Shown: positions 25,230 through 32,699, counted from the stretch's first letter. The stretch: 64,000 nt of DNA from Neobacillus cucumis (GCF_016908975.1 NZ_JAFBEX010000004.1:1-64000), one strand, 5' to 3'. Program-made: numbers and translations. The notes: a model not told the origin generated them from the letters alone.

Positions 25230-26285
25230 ATGGCAAACACGAAATTCAAAGGTTATATCGGAACCTACACAAAGGGAGACAGTAAAGGAATTTATTCTTT
25301 TACATTAGACACAACTGAAGGAAAAATTGAAGATATTCAAGTGGCAGCAGAACTAGGGAATCCTACCTATCTTGCAATCAGTAAGGATAATCGTTCCCTT
25401 TACTCCGTTGTTAAAGAAGGTGAAGCTGGAGGGATTGCAGCTTTTTCCATTGATGAAACAGGCAACCTGACTGCTATTAACAGTGAAGTATTAGATGGTG
25501 CACCACCATGTTATGTTAGCGTTGACAGTAAGAACCGTATCGTATTTGGTGCCAACTACCACCAAGGGCTTGTTCAATCAAATCTTATTAATCAAGAGGA
25601 CGGCTCTATCCTGCCTTATGCATCGATTAGAGAACATGAAGGCAAAGGTCCAGACCCAAGACAGGAAAAGCCTCATACTCATTATTCCGAACTTACACCA
25701 GATGAAAAATATCTTGCCGTGTGTGAATTAGGAAGTGATGCGGTTATTACATATACTGTGGCAGAAGATGGCACTCTTACAAAGGTGAATCTTTTACCTG
25801 TAAAAGCTGGAAGCGGTCCAAGACATCTAGTTTTTCATCCAAATGGAAAAGTAGCTTATGTAATGACAGAGTTCAGCTCTGAAGTGATTGTGTTAAATTA
25901 TAACGCTGAAACTGGTTCGTTTACAGAGGTTCAATATATTTCCACACTTCCAGAAGATTTTAAAGAGAATAACCAAGGCAGTGCCATCCATATTTCTGCA
26001 GATGGCCGTTATGTATATGCTGGTAATCGCGGTCATAACAGTATTGCGGTATTCAGTGTGGAGCAAGGTACTGGAGAGCTTACGTTTGTGGAGCGTACTT
26101 CAACGGAAGGCGATTGGCCTCGTGATTTTGAAATTGATCCGAGCGGGAAGTTTGTGGTTGCAGCGAACCAAGAGTCAAGCAATGTGGTATTGTACTCAAG
26201 AGATGAGGCTTCAGGCAAATTGACCCTGATTACTTCGGATATTACGGTGCCTTATGGGGTTTGTGTGAAGTTTTTAAATTATTAA
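25230..26285 (+). CDS. pgl: 6-phosphogluconolactonase, YkgB/Pgl beta-propeller type
   Basis: This 351-aa lactonase of the seven-bladed propeller family hydrolyses 6-phosphogluconolactone in the oxidative pentose phosphate pathway. GYIGTYTKGDSKGIYSF at the start, KPHTHYSEL and SGPRHLVFHPNGKVAY are family signatures. AAGGAG lies just before the ATG. It is divergent from the gmu operon and monocistronic, with its own terminator. Bacillus lacks the E. coli DevB-type enzyme, so this type is expected. Confidence 0.9.
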   Translation: MANTKFKGYIGTYTKGDSKGIYSFTLDTTEGKIEDIQVAAELGNPTYLAISKDNRSLYSVVKEGEAGGIAAFSIDETGNLTAINSEVLDGAPPCYVSVDSKNRIVFGANYHQGLVQSNLINQEDGSILPYASIREHEGKGPDPRQEKPHTHYSELTPDEKYLAVCELGSDAVITYTVAEDGTLTKVNLLPVKAGSGPRHLVFHPNGKVAYVMTEFSSEVIVLNYNAETGSFTEVQYISTLPEDFKENNQGSAIHISADGRYVYAGNRGHNSIAVFSVEQGTGELTFVERTSTEGDWPRDFEIDPSGKFVVAANQESSNVVLYSRDEASGKLTLITSDITVPYGVCVKFLNY

Positions 26286-26296
26286 TATAAACAAAA

Positions 26297-26338
26297 AAAC
26301 AGCTTAATCAATTGTTTAGATAATTGGTTAAGCTGTTT
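26297..26338 (+). terminator. terminator after pgl
   Basis: A 17-bp arm (26297-26313) pairs with 26322-26338 with one mismatch. The stem AAACAGCTTAA.. is flanked by A and T runs, so it may serve both strands and also end the sinI transcript. Confidence 0.85.
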
Positions 26339-26457
26339 CTATTTTTATGTAGAGCATATTAAGTATTTTCTCCTCCATAATACTATGTATGAAGCGATAT
26401 TCCCATTTTAAATGAATATTAAGAAAATTCAATGCGCAGTTGTTAATAAGAACTAGA

Positions 26458-26577
26458 TTATTTAGACTTTGATAAAAACTCTCTAATTTCTTCTATGGAA
26501 AGTCCTAAATTTTTAGCCTCATTAATAAGATCTAACCATTCTTGATCAAGCTCTTTTTCTACAGTTAATACAGACAC
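26458..26577 (-). CDS. sinI: SinI-like anti-repressor peptide (39 aa)
   Basis: The peptide reads MSVLTVEKELDQEWLDLINE then AKNLGLSIEEIREFLSKSK. The core EW-x-L-x(2)-EAK-x(2)-G-x-S-x-EEIR-x-FL is that of SinI, the B. subtilis peptide that binds SinR and relieves repression of biofilm genes. The start is GTG at 26577 with AGGAGG eight bases upstream. No sinR follows; the only SinR-like gene in the window is 23 kb away at 49498-49842, and its C-terminal helix carries the matching EWIDLAYELKNSGIKKEQI pattern. The gene is alone, behind a cyclic-di-GMP-I riboswitch (26610-26688) and three Spo0A boxes (26770-26798). Identity is confident; the partner is inferred. Confidence 0.88.
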   Translation of the reverse strand: MSVLTVEKELDQEWLDLINEAKNLGLSIEEIREFLSKSK

Positions 26578-26609
26578 GATTTTATCCTCCTAAAAATATT
26601 ACTAATTTA

Positions 26610-26688
26610 GGTAACTCAGCCATCTTAGTTATTACACCTTAGACCTGTAGCTTTGCGTCCCAATCTTTCGAATGGTTTGCCTTTGTCT
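26610..26688 (-). ncRNA. cyclic-di-GMP-I (GEMM-I) riboswitch controlling sinI
   Basis: On the minus strand the blocks GGCAAACC, CGAAAG tetraloop, GGGACGCAAAGC, AGGTCTAA and ATGGCTGAGTTACC occur in order, as in the Vibrio Vc2 aptamer. The ligand-contact bases match: G20 (26680, the G before CAAACC), A47 and C92 (26611). G at position 20 indicates c-di-GMP, not cGAMP. The aptamer's 3' end CCTAAA (26611-26606) can pair with TTTAGG (26594-26589), covering part of the sinI ribosome site AGGAGG. Ligand binding would hold the CC in the aptamer and free that site, suggesting a translational ON switch; this last step is inference. Confidence 0.9.
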
Positions 26689-26716
26689 TATATAGTATTA
26701 AAGTATTAAACAACAA
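26689..26716 (-). promoter_or_regulatory. candidate sinI/riboswitch promoter
   Basis: TTGTTG (26711-26716), a 16-bp spacer and TATATA (26689-26694) on the minus strand. Initiation would fall at the first aptamer bases, slightly tight for P1, so a promoter a little upstream is possible. Confidence 0.45.
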
Positions 26717-26769
26717 TATTAATAGTACTATAGTCTTCATGGGAAATAAATGGAATTAATTCCAAAAAT

Positions 26770-26798
26770 TTCGACACAATTTCGACAATATTTCGATA
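26770..26798 (-). promoter_or_regulatory. three phased Spo0A boxes upstream of sinI
   Basis: On the minus strand two exact 0A boxes TGTCGAA (26770-26776, 26781-26787) and one near match TATCGAA (26792-26798) repeat at 11-bp intervals, one helical turn. They lie about 90-115 bp upstream of the sinI start of transcription. B. subtilis sinI is likewise activated by Spo0A~P. Confidence 0.75.
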
Positions 26799-26810
26799 TA
26801 CTAAACAAAG

Positions 26811-26999
26811 CTATTTCTGGTTAAGAAGTTTTAGAACACATTTCTCACAAGTTACCTGTCCTAATTCAATGAATTTAATTTTTCTTAGAGTCTTCCTTTT
26901 AATCACTATTTCCGTATTAAATTCAAGTCCGCATACACAATAGTATGAGTCTTTAACAATGTGTATTTGATCCTTTTCTTTTATTAGTGGATATATCAT
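26811..26999 (-). CDS. small zinc-ribbon-like protein (62 aa), unknown function
   Basis: I do not recognise the family. The 62-aa protein has two cysteine pairs (CVC at residues 21-23 and CEKC at 51-54), a spacing suited to one structural zinc, with basic residues between (KRKTLRKIK). The open frame reaches 27041, but AGAAGGAG a few bases before the ATG at 26999 sets the start. It has its own SigA promoter (27051-27079) with a SinR-like palindrome (27024-27039) in the leader, so it is probably co-regulated with the biofilm genes. It lies upstream of the sinI control region on the same strand. Confidence 0.6.
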   Translation of the reverse strand: MIYPLIKEKDQIHIVKDSYYCVCGLEFNTEIVIKRKTLRKIKFIELGQVTCEKCVLKLLNQK

Positions 27000-27023
27000 G
27001 ATTCTCCTTCTTTTCTTGGTTTG

Positions 27024-27079
27024 GTTCTTCATAAAGAACAATATAAGTTCATTATAAGGAAAGTGTGGAATTTTGTAAA
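27024..27079 (-). promoter_or_regulatory. promoter plus SinR-like operator, zinc-ribbon gene
   Basis: TTTACA (27074-27079), a 17-bp spacer and TATAAT (27051-27056) form a clear promoter. GTTCTTCATAAAGAAC (27024-27039), an inverted pair of GTTCTT half-sites, overlaps the region just past the start of transcription. Confidence 0.7.
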
Positions 27080-27177
27080 TGCATTAGGGCTAATTTTACC
27101 CATAATATTACTATTTTCCATAGTATTAAAGTCATATTACGAAATGAATTCAGGCTATATGTAAACGGATAAACATT

Positions 27178-27193
27178 GTTCTTATAAGAGAAC
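27178..27193 (+). promoter_or_regulatory. SinR-like operator upstream of vanZ-like gene
   Basis: GTTCTTATAAGAGAAC lies inside a longer perfect palindrome with 11-bp arms (27172-27199). It overlaps a weak plus-strand promoter, TTGTTC (27177-27182) with 16-bp spacer and TATCAT (27199-27204). Confidence 0.65.
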
Positions 27194-27245
27194 AATGTTA
27201 TCATTGTAAATAGATATTCATAAGAAAATATATGGAGATAGACTA

Positions 27246-27725
27246 ATGGATAAACTGGGGATAGAAACAATTAAAAAGCACTCACCTAAAAAGCAAATTT
27301 TAATTAAACTACTATTAATTGTTTTATGGGGTCTATTTTTATTGTTAAATACATGGACAGAGAGTATCGAAAAGCTTATGTATCTGCATACATTCGGATT
27401 TAAATGGGTACCTACTCCAGATTTTTCGTCCTTCTTTATTTTTAATGATATTACTTTGGTTCATTCTGAATTTATTAAAGTAAAATCCGGACATTTTATC
27501 GGTTTCGGGATTATGGATTTACTTCTTTTTAGCTTTATAAAAAATCATAAATACTCCGTCATAATTGCATTAATTTTTGCGTTTATCACTGAATTTTTCC
27601 AACTGTTTTTCGGCAGGGATGGCAGACTTTATGATTTGATTATTGATTCATTGGGGATTTTTTCCGTTTACTATCTTACAAAGAAATTATCCTCATTAAA
27701 TAAGGCTGAAATGAAAAAAGGATGA
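27246..27725 (+). CDS. VanZ-family membrane protein
   Basis: This 159-aa integral membrane protein has about four hydrophobic segments. The VanZ signature is visible: KSGHFIGFGIMDLLLF, then TEFFQLFFGRDGRLYDLIID with the conserved acidic and Arg residues. VanZ proteins confer low-level teicoplanin resistance, and otherwise their role is unclear. GGAG lies eight bases before the ATG. A SinR-like palindrome sits in the promoter. Its terminator overlaps the stop and is shared with the convergent RiPP-like operon. Confidence 0.8.
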   Translation: MDKLGIETIKKHSPKKQILIKLLLIVLWGLFLLLNTWTESIEKLMYLHTFGFKWVPTPDFSSFFIFNDITLVHSEFIKVKSGHFIGFGIMDLLLFSFIKNHKYSVIIALIFAFITEFFQLFFGRDGRLYDLIIDSLGIFSVYYLTKKLSSLNKAEMKKG

Positions 27726-27746
27726 GCAATTTGCTTATCCTTTTTT
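27714..27746. terminator. bidirectional terminator between vanZ and RiPP operon
   Basis: A 16-bp stem with one mismatch (27714-27729 with 27731-27746) is flanked by A and T runs. It overlaps the vanZ stop codon. Confidence 0.8.
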
Positions 27747-27770
27747 CGATACAAGAGTATGTTAAAGCTG

Positions 27771-28862
27771 CTATTGACTAAAAAAAACTTTTACCATGGA
27801 GGTGAATCTTTTTTTATACAAAGCCATGTACATGTTGAACATCGACATCCCATGTTGTTGCTCACCAATTTCCGCAGTAAGTTCATATTTTGAAGGCCAA
27901 ATCAAGTTTACGAGTTCAATAAAGCTATGTCTAGCAGTATCGTAGCTAAATAACTGATAATCAATAAAGTCCATATATTGCTTTATTCCTTTTCGGTCTT
28001 GATACTCCCAATTAGTGTGCTTCAATTTAAATGGTAATTCTATTAATTTATTCAAATGAGGAAATTGTTGATAGACAATTGATAAGGTCCTTTTAAACCG
28101 TGTTAACGTTCTGTGTGAGGCAGCTAGTTTTAATAAATAATCATAATCGATTAATCCTCTTAATTTGTAGATTAATTGAATAATATCTATAAAGTATTTC
28201 GCTGAATCCAAATTGTGCCGCCAACCATGAAGGCAGATCATGTAAAACAAATGATTGGGTGATAACTCTTTAAGATATTTAGACTTGCCAACTGGTACAG
28301 CTTGACTCCATAAGTCATCAATATTAAAGTTGGACGTATTTTCCTTCACAATATTCCAATGCAATTCCACAACTAACGGCATGTACGATCCGTTTATTTT
28401 TTTACTAAAACTGCAATGGAAGTGACTAGGGACCTGCTCCTCTTCAACAGTAAACCCTAAGTACTTTATGGTTTCGATTGCTTTATCGAGGTCCGAGTGG
28501 CGAACTAAAAGATCGATATCCGATGTGGCCCTTGCTCCGATATGACCAAAATAATCTTCAGCAAATTTGACCCCTTTAAGTGGTATAATATCGATGTTGT
28601 GTTCCTCAAAATTGGTTAAAATGGAATTCATCTGGTTTTTTATAAATAGATTTTGAAATAGCCCTTTTTCATAGCTTGCTTTTAAACAACTTTGAAAAAA
28701 AGCAGGAGTTTGGCTTAGCCTCCCCTGCTGCTTTAGGATTACGAAAACTTGAGAGGAAATACCTTCTTCTTCAATTTCGAAGAGCGCACGCCTATAGAAT
28801 TCTTCTTCTTGGGGCATCTCAGTGCTTTGATTATATAGTAATGTAACAATCTCTAAACCCAC
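27771..28862 (-). CDS. RiPP-associated nucleotidyltransferase family protein
   Basis: This roughly 363-aa protein of the NTP_transf_5 type is common in paeninodin-like lasso peptide loci. The nucleotidyltransferase signature GHIGARATSDIDLLVRHSD lies in the N-terminal half, and LIPLKGVKFAE-like sequence precedes it. Function in these loci is unproven; modification of the peptide or of a phosphorylated residue has been suggested. GTG at 28862 has AGAGG eight bases upstream; GTG at 28871 is the alternative. It is the last gene of the operon, directly after the exporter gene. Confidence 0.8.
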   Translation of the reverse strand: MGLEIVTLLYNQSTEMPQEEEFYRRALFEIEEEGISSQVFVILKQQGRLSQTPAFFQSCLKASYEKGLFQNLFIKNQMNSILTNFEEHNIDIIPLKGVKFAEDYFGHIGARATSDIDLLVRHSDLDKAIETIKYLGFTVEEEQVPSHFHCSFSKKINGSYMPLVVELHWNIVKENTSNFNIDDLWSQAVPVGKSKYLKELSPNHLFYMICLHGWRHNLDSAKYFIDIIQLIYKLRGLIDYDYLLKLAASHRTLTRFKRTLSIVYQQFPHLNKLIELPFKLKHTNWEYQDRKGIKQYMDFIDYQLFSYDTARHSFIELVNLIWPSKYELTAEIGEQQHGMSMFNMYMALYKKRFTSMVKVFFSQ

Positions 28863-28873
28863 GGGTTTCACCT

Positions 28874-30685
28874 CTATTCCACAGCTGCAACCAAAGATAA
28901 TGTGCCTTCATTTTTTGAACTAAATGATGATTCATACAGTTTTCGATATAAACCCATTTCATTTATTAGTTCCTTATGCGTTCCTCGTTGGATGATTTCC
29001 CCATGTTCCATTACCATTATGACATCGGCATTCTGGATCGTCGACAAACGATGTGCGATGATGATCGTGGTTCGACCCTTCATTAGTTCATCCAATGCCT
29101 CTTTGACGTAATACTCCGTTTCTCCATCCAAGGCAGATGTCGCTTCATCCAATAAAAGAATCGGTGCATCCTTTAATATCGCTCTTGCAATGGCCATTCG
29201 TTGTTTTTGACCCCCAGATAACTTCATTCCATTTTCCCCGATTTCAGTGTCGTATCCTTTTGGCAATGACAGTATGAAGTCATGAATTTCAGCCAGAATG
29301 GCTGCTTCTACCATTTCCCTTTCCGTTATGTTCGGACGGGCAATCAGTAAATTTTCCTTCACCGTTCCCGAAAATAGAAACGTCTCTTGTGGAACCAGAG
29401 CAATTGAACTTCTTAATTCAGATGCTGAAAAGTCCTGAAGGGACTTTCCTGCCATTAAGATGTCACCTGATTGAGGTTTATAAAAACCTTGCAGGAGATT
29501 AAACAACGTACTCTTACCTGCCCCACTCGGCCCGACTAAAGCTACTACCTTTCCTTCTGAAATTTCGAGATTAAAATGTTTAAAGACAGGTTTATTTTCC
29601 ACATAACTAAAAGTAACATTTCGATATTCAATCGTACCGTTAACGGATTTATTTTGAGAGTAAGATGGAAGTTCTTGTACGTCTGCTGGTTTTTCGAGAA
29701 CATCCAATACCCTCTCCAGGGCAGCAACAGACCGTTGAAAGCCTGCCCAAACATTTGCCAAGCCTGTAATTGGATAATATAAATGAGTAACCAGGTTTAA
29801 AAAGGTTAATAATGCTCCTACTGAAAGAATCCCTTTAGAGACAAAAAGAGCTCCAATCGATAAATTAAGAATAAAGGTAATCGAGCCGATGATTTGTTCT
29901 CCTGTTTTGTACCAGCTCTGGAGTTTAGCATTTTCTAATTCTAAATGATATAATTCTTGGTTTTGTTTTACATACTTTTTATAGTGAAGTTTTTCTAGTG
30001 TAAATGATCGAATTACCATAAAACCATGGAAGGTCTCATTTAAAAGACTATTAATATTACCAACTAAACGGTGAATTAATCTGCCATTTTTCCGAAGCAA
30101 TAAGCCAAATCCTAAACCAGAAAGTGCTGCTATGGGTGCTATGATTAGACTTACTAAGCATAGTGTGAGGTTGATATGCACTAAATACACAAATACAACA
30201 ATATAAATTATCGGCAGTCTAACAAGGCTAATGAGGCTACTCCCAATCACTCCATCGACACCATGAATATCATTGGAAAAATGGGACATTAATTCACCGG
30301 AACGATAATTGGACACAACTCCGGAAGGTAATCTTAATACATGGTTAAAGAAATGATTTTTCAAATCCATTTTCACCCCATTGGTGGCAATCATATTAAA
30401 AAAGGTATAGGATACACTCGATGCAATACTCATTAAGATGAGGAATGCACCATATGGAATAAAGGATAAAATTTTACTGTAACCGCCATGAATCGCAGCA
30501 TCTGTAATCTCTCCGTAGAACTTGGCAAAAGCTATGGTTAGGTAGATATCCACACCTAATAATAGAAGAATGGCAAGATAAGCCTTCCATCTTTTAAGAA
30601 TATAGGGCAGGACAAAAGAAAAAACCCGTCGAATATCCTTCATCGAGAAATATTGAATCATTAGCGATTTTAGCTGATTTTTCAT
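28874..30685 (-). CDS. ABC transporter, fused permease/ATPase (RiPP exporter candidate)
   Basis: This 603-aa half-transporter has six membrane segments in residues about 30-320, then an ATPase domain with Walker A GPSGAGKST, Q-loop VPQETFLFSG, signature LSGGQKQR and Walker B LLLDEATSALD. It should work as a homodimer and export a peptide or lipid-linked product. No peptidase C39 domain is present, so leader removal needs another enzyme, possibly the S26-like protein encoded just upstream. GGAG lies 10 bases before the ATG. Confidence 0.9.
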   Translation of the reverse strand: MKNQLKSLMIQYFSMKDIRRVFSFVLPYILKRWKAYLAILLLLGVDIYLTIAFAKFYGEITDAAIHGGYSKILSFIPYGAFLILMSIASSVSYTFFNMIATNGVKMDLKNHFFNHVLRLPSGVVSNYRSGELMSHFSNDIHGVDGVIGSSLISLVRLPIIYIVVFVYLVHINLTLCLVSLIIAPIAALSGLGFGLLLRKNGRLIHRLVGNINSLLNETFHGFMVIRSFTLEKLHYKKYVKQNQELYHLELENAKLQSWYKTGEQIIGSITFILNLSIGALFVSKGILSVGALLTFLNLVTHLYYPITGLANVWAGFQRSVAALERVLDVLEKPADVQELPSYSQNKSVNGTIEYRNVTFSYVENKPVFKHFNLEISEGKVVALVGPSGAGKSTLFNLLQGFYKPQSGDILMAGKSLQDFSASELRSSIALVPQETFLFSGTVKENLLIARPNITEREMVEAAILAEIHDFILSLPKGYDTEIGENGMKLSGGQKQRMAIARAILKDAPILLLDEATSALDGETEYYVKEALDELMKGRTTIIIAHRLSTIQNADVIMVMEHGEIIQRGTHKELINEMGLYRKLYESSFSSKNEGTLSLVAAVE

Positions 30686-30703
30686 GGTAGGGACACTCCA
30701 TCA

Positions 30704-31162
30704 TTAATTAAAATGTACGTCTAGTTTCCTATTTAAATAGTTACGTAAAATACCTGAGAGGAATGGATTTGAAAGAATTAATGTTCCCCAAAGTCGGGAG
30801 AGCACGTGATTAGTGGTTATTGTCAAATGCTTTTTTTGTACATTAACTAGCTTTCCAAGAATCCAATTTTCTTCAATCGGTTGGTCGTAACCAAGGTTGG
30901 TATCTCCTTTTAGGACTAATACCGTTTGATCCTTCATTTTTACCTTTTTAACAAAACGATGCGCAACTAATTCACCTGTTTGAGAATAATAGAGAAGAAC
31001 ATCGCCTTTTTTAAATAATGAAGTTTTACATGGGACGAACCGGCAGATGTTCCCTTTTTGGATTAGAGGATACATACTATTTCCAGAGGAAGGGAGTTCC
31101 AACCAGCCATCTTTATTTATTGCTTTTTTCAGAAGTGTAAAAGTATGAATATCAATTTGCAT
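30704..31162 (-). CDS. S24/S26-family serine peptidase-like protein
   Basis: This 152-aa protein has the signal-peptidase fold motifs: the nucleophile Ser in SSGNSMYPLI, GDVLLYY, and a His in LVAHRFVKK where classical bacterial enzymes carry Lys. The Ser-His arrangement resembles the SipW/eukaryotic (S26B) type. It closes with VLKGDTN, like the conserved GD box. No N-terminal membrane anchor is apparent, so it may act in the cytosol. It overlaps the PqqD stop by 11 bp and takes the position of the B2 leader protease in lasso clusters. Leader-peptidase function is inference. Confidence 0.75.
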   Translation of the reverse strand: MQIDIHTFTLLKKAINKDGWLELPSSGNSMYPLIQKGNICRFVPCKTSLFKKGDVLLYYSQTGELVAHRFVKKVKMKDQTVLVLKGDTNLGYDQPIEENWILGKLVNVQKKHLTITTNHVLSRLWGTLILSNPFLSGILRNYLNRKLDVHFN

Positions 31163-31427
31163 GTTGAATCAACCCACACTGATCAAGATTCTTTAAAAAT
31201 TCCTCCATATCCTTTTTTACTTGATCCTGACTTTCAGATACGGAGAACTTCTCGACCACTGATTGTGTAAGAGTTTCTGCTGTTTGGGCTTTCTGCAACA
31301 TCACCCAGCAAAATCCCCCCACCTCATTTAGTTTCGTTACAGTAAACTGATTGGTATCCAAAATAACCCATTCTCCATCTAGCTCGGTTGCTTCACAAGT
31401 TCCTTTTTGAATAAATTGTGTAATCAT
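31152..31427 (-). CDS. PqqD-family peptide chaperone (RRE)
   Basis: This 91-aa PqqD-like protein has the RRE fold that binds leader peptides of ribosomally made peptides. LDTNQFTVTKLNEVGGFCW and a C-terminal helix with FLKNLDQCGLI are typical. The start is ATG at 31427, sharing ATGA with the stop of the kinase-like gene and with GGGAG eight bases upstream. In paeninodin-type clusters this is the B1 protein, recognising a YxxP motif in the precursor. The precursor here has Y7-x-x-P10. Confidence 0.85.
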   Translation of the reverse strand: MITQFIQKGTCEATELDGEWVILDTNQFTVTKLNEVGGFCWVMLQKAQTAETLTQSVVEKFSVSESQDQVKKDMEEFLKNLDQCGLIQHAN

Positions 31428-32206
31428 GATATTAACTCCCAAAAGGTATTATTTTTTTGAAAATGAAGTTCATAGGTAGGCACTTCTTTTACTAATAAAG
31501 TTAATAGCTTCATAATAGTTCGGGTTTCTTCCTGATTCTGCGGCCAAAAAAATACTTTATCCATTAAATGAAGCAGTGCATCCGCTTTTTCTAAACGGAT
31601 TCGTTTATTTTGAAAAGCTTGGACGAGGATTTGCATACTTGCAATCTCCACATTCCCTTCGAAAGATTCCGCTGCTATTTCACTTCGAAATGGTGAATTA
31701 TACACGGAAACTTCATTTGGAGTAATTTTGACGATTGTGGCTTCATCGGATAATAAACTCCTAGGGTATGAAAGTTTTGCTGCAGTCGATTTTCCTGCAC
31801 CAGAATGTCCGGCAAATAGATGGGCTTTACCATTTTCTAGAGCACAAGAAGAATGTATTAATAGGCCCCAATTATGGTAAACAATAAATGAGCTGTACAA
31901 GTTGGTTAATGCATGTTTTAAAGCTAAATCATCATAAACAGCTACTGTTGCAGATTTAAATTCCGAATCAACATCAATCAGATAATCGGCTCTGGAGTAT
32001 ATAACTCTATTATTCTTTTTTGTGATTTTTACTTCATAATCCTTGAAAGGAACACCATAGTTATACTTAATTGTAATAACTAAATCAGGTAACCTGTTTA
32101 ATCTACCTGCGGTTATAACGAAATTTTTTAAAATTTTATGAAAATTTTCGGATTCAGATATTATGTTAATAAAATGGTCGCCAATTTTTGTTTGTATTTG
32201 TACCAT
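31424..32206 (-). CDS. HPr kinase-like protein (RiPP tailoring kinase candidate)
   Basis: This roughly 260-aa protein has a P-loop AGHSGAGKSTAAK and an Asp in LLSDEATIV, as in the C-terminal domain of HPr kinase. Such proteins phosphorylate the C-terminal Ser of paeninodin-type lasso precursors. AAAGGAG six bases before the ATG at 32206 decides the start; the frame is open to an ATG at 32284 (26 more residues) without a good ribosome site. It follows the precursor gene and is translationally coupled to pqqD. Confidence 0.8.
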   Translation of the reverse strand: MVQIQTKIGDHFINIISESENFHKILKNFVITAGRLNRLPDLVITIKYNYGVPFKDYEVKITKKNNRVIYSRADYLIDVDSEFKSATVAVYDDLALKHALTNLYSSFIVYHNWGLLIHSSCALENGKAHLFAGHSGAGKSTAAKLSYPRSLLSDEATIVKITPNEVSVYNSPFRSEIAAESFEGNVEIASMQILVQAFQNKRIRLEKADALLHLMDKVFFWPQNQEETRTIMKLLTLLVKEVPTYELHFQKNNTFWELIS

Positions 32207-32292
32207 ATTCGGCTCCTTTAAATTCTCTAACAGGTGAAAGGGAAGTCGGCGAAAAACCACCAGTTCACCAAACTCCCCATACATTTAATTTC

Positions 32293-32550
32293 TTAGTTTA
32301 CCTTAGGATTGCACTGGCCAACTCCAATATTCCCATTACCTTGACCATTACTGTTTCCATTTTCATTACTTGCTGTTCCTGCTCCACATGGTTGTGGGTT
32401 AGGATTAGTTTCCACAGGGAATTTTATCCCACCATTTCCATCAGATGGGGGGCTATTCCCTACTCCTGGATTCCAGCTATGTCTGGTTTCGAATTGAAGT
32501 GGTTGATGGCCGAGAATAATTGGTTTATTATAGAATTTTTCCTTTATCAC
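32293..32550 (-). CDS. RiPP precursor peptide candidate (85 aa)
   Basis: The peptide has a leader-like N-terminus with FYNKPIILGHQPLQFET (Y7-x-x-P10 for RRE binding). A Gly/Asn/Pro-rich C-terminal part begins HSWNPGVGNSPPSDGNGG and holds two Cys (55, 80) and several Ser. The start is GTG with a perfect AGGAGG seven bases upstream, implying strong expression. It is first in the operon, followed by kinase, PqqD, peptidase, exporter and nucleotidyltransferase genes. The layout is that of paeninodin-like lasso precursors, but the C-terminal region is much longer than a lasso core, and no cyclase gene is present. Product structure is unknown. Confidence 0.7.
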   Translation of the reverse strand: MIKEKFYNKPIILGHQPLQFETRHSWNPGVGNSPPSDGNGGIKFPVETNPNPQPCGAGTASNENGNSNGQGNGNIGVGQCNPKVN

Positions 32551-32579
32551 TCTATCACCTCCTTACTAAGCTTAAAAAC

Positions 32580-32595
32580 GTTCATTATAAAGAAC
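32580..32595 (-). promoter_or_regulatory. SinR-like operator in RiPP leader
   Basis: GTTCATTATAAAGAAC, a GTTC-N8-GAAC palindrome extended to AACGTTC..GAACGT, lies 30 bp before the precursor start. It contains a TATAAT on the minus strand, though without a good -35. Confidence 0.6.
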
Positions 32596-32653
32596 GTATT
32601 AACAAAATTTTTTTAATATATATTAAATATACGTATTAGTCTAATAATAAAAT

Positions 32654-32698
32654 ATTATATACCAACTTACATTCTTTTTAAAGAACAATTATTCGACA
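32654..32698 (-). promoter_or_regulatory. RiPP promoter with SinR-like box and Spo0A box
   Basis: On the minus strand: a 0A box TGTCGAA (32692-32698), a SinR-like ATTCTTTTTAAAGAAC (32671-32686) covering the weak -35 TTTAAA (32677-32682), a 17-bp spacer and TATAAT (32654-32659). Confidence 0.6.
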
Positions 32699-32699
32699 A

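Noticed and set aside
26610..26688. A cGAMP-type GEMM-Ib riboswitch
   Set aside because: The base before CAAACC is G, not the A expected for cGAMP-selective variants.
27052..27270. 72-codon minus-strand frame
   Set aside because: Overlaps the vanZ promoter palindrome and the zinc-ribbon gene promoter; no ribosome site.
27771..32550. A canonical lasso peptide cluster
   Set aside because: No asparagine-synthetase-like cyclase or transglutaminase-like B2 protein is encoded, so a standard lasso fold cannot be claimed.
32188..32616. 142-codon plus-strand frame across the RiPP precursor
   Set aside because: It is antisense to the precursor and kinase starts, has no ribosome site and no recognisable motif; the minus-strand genes explain the region.
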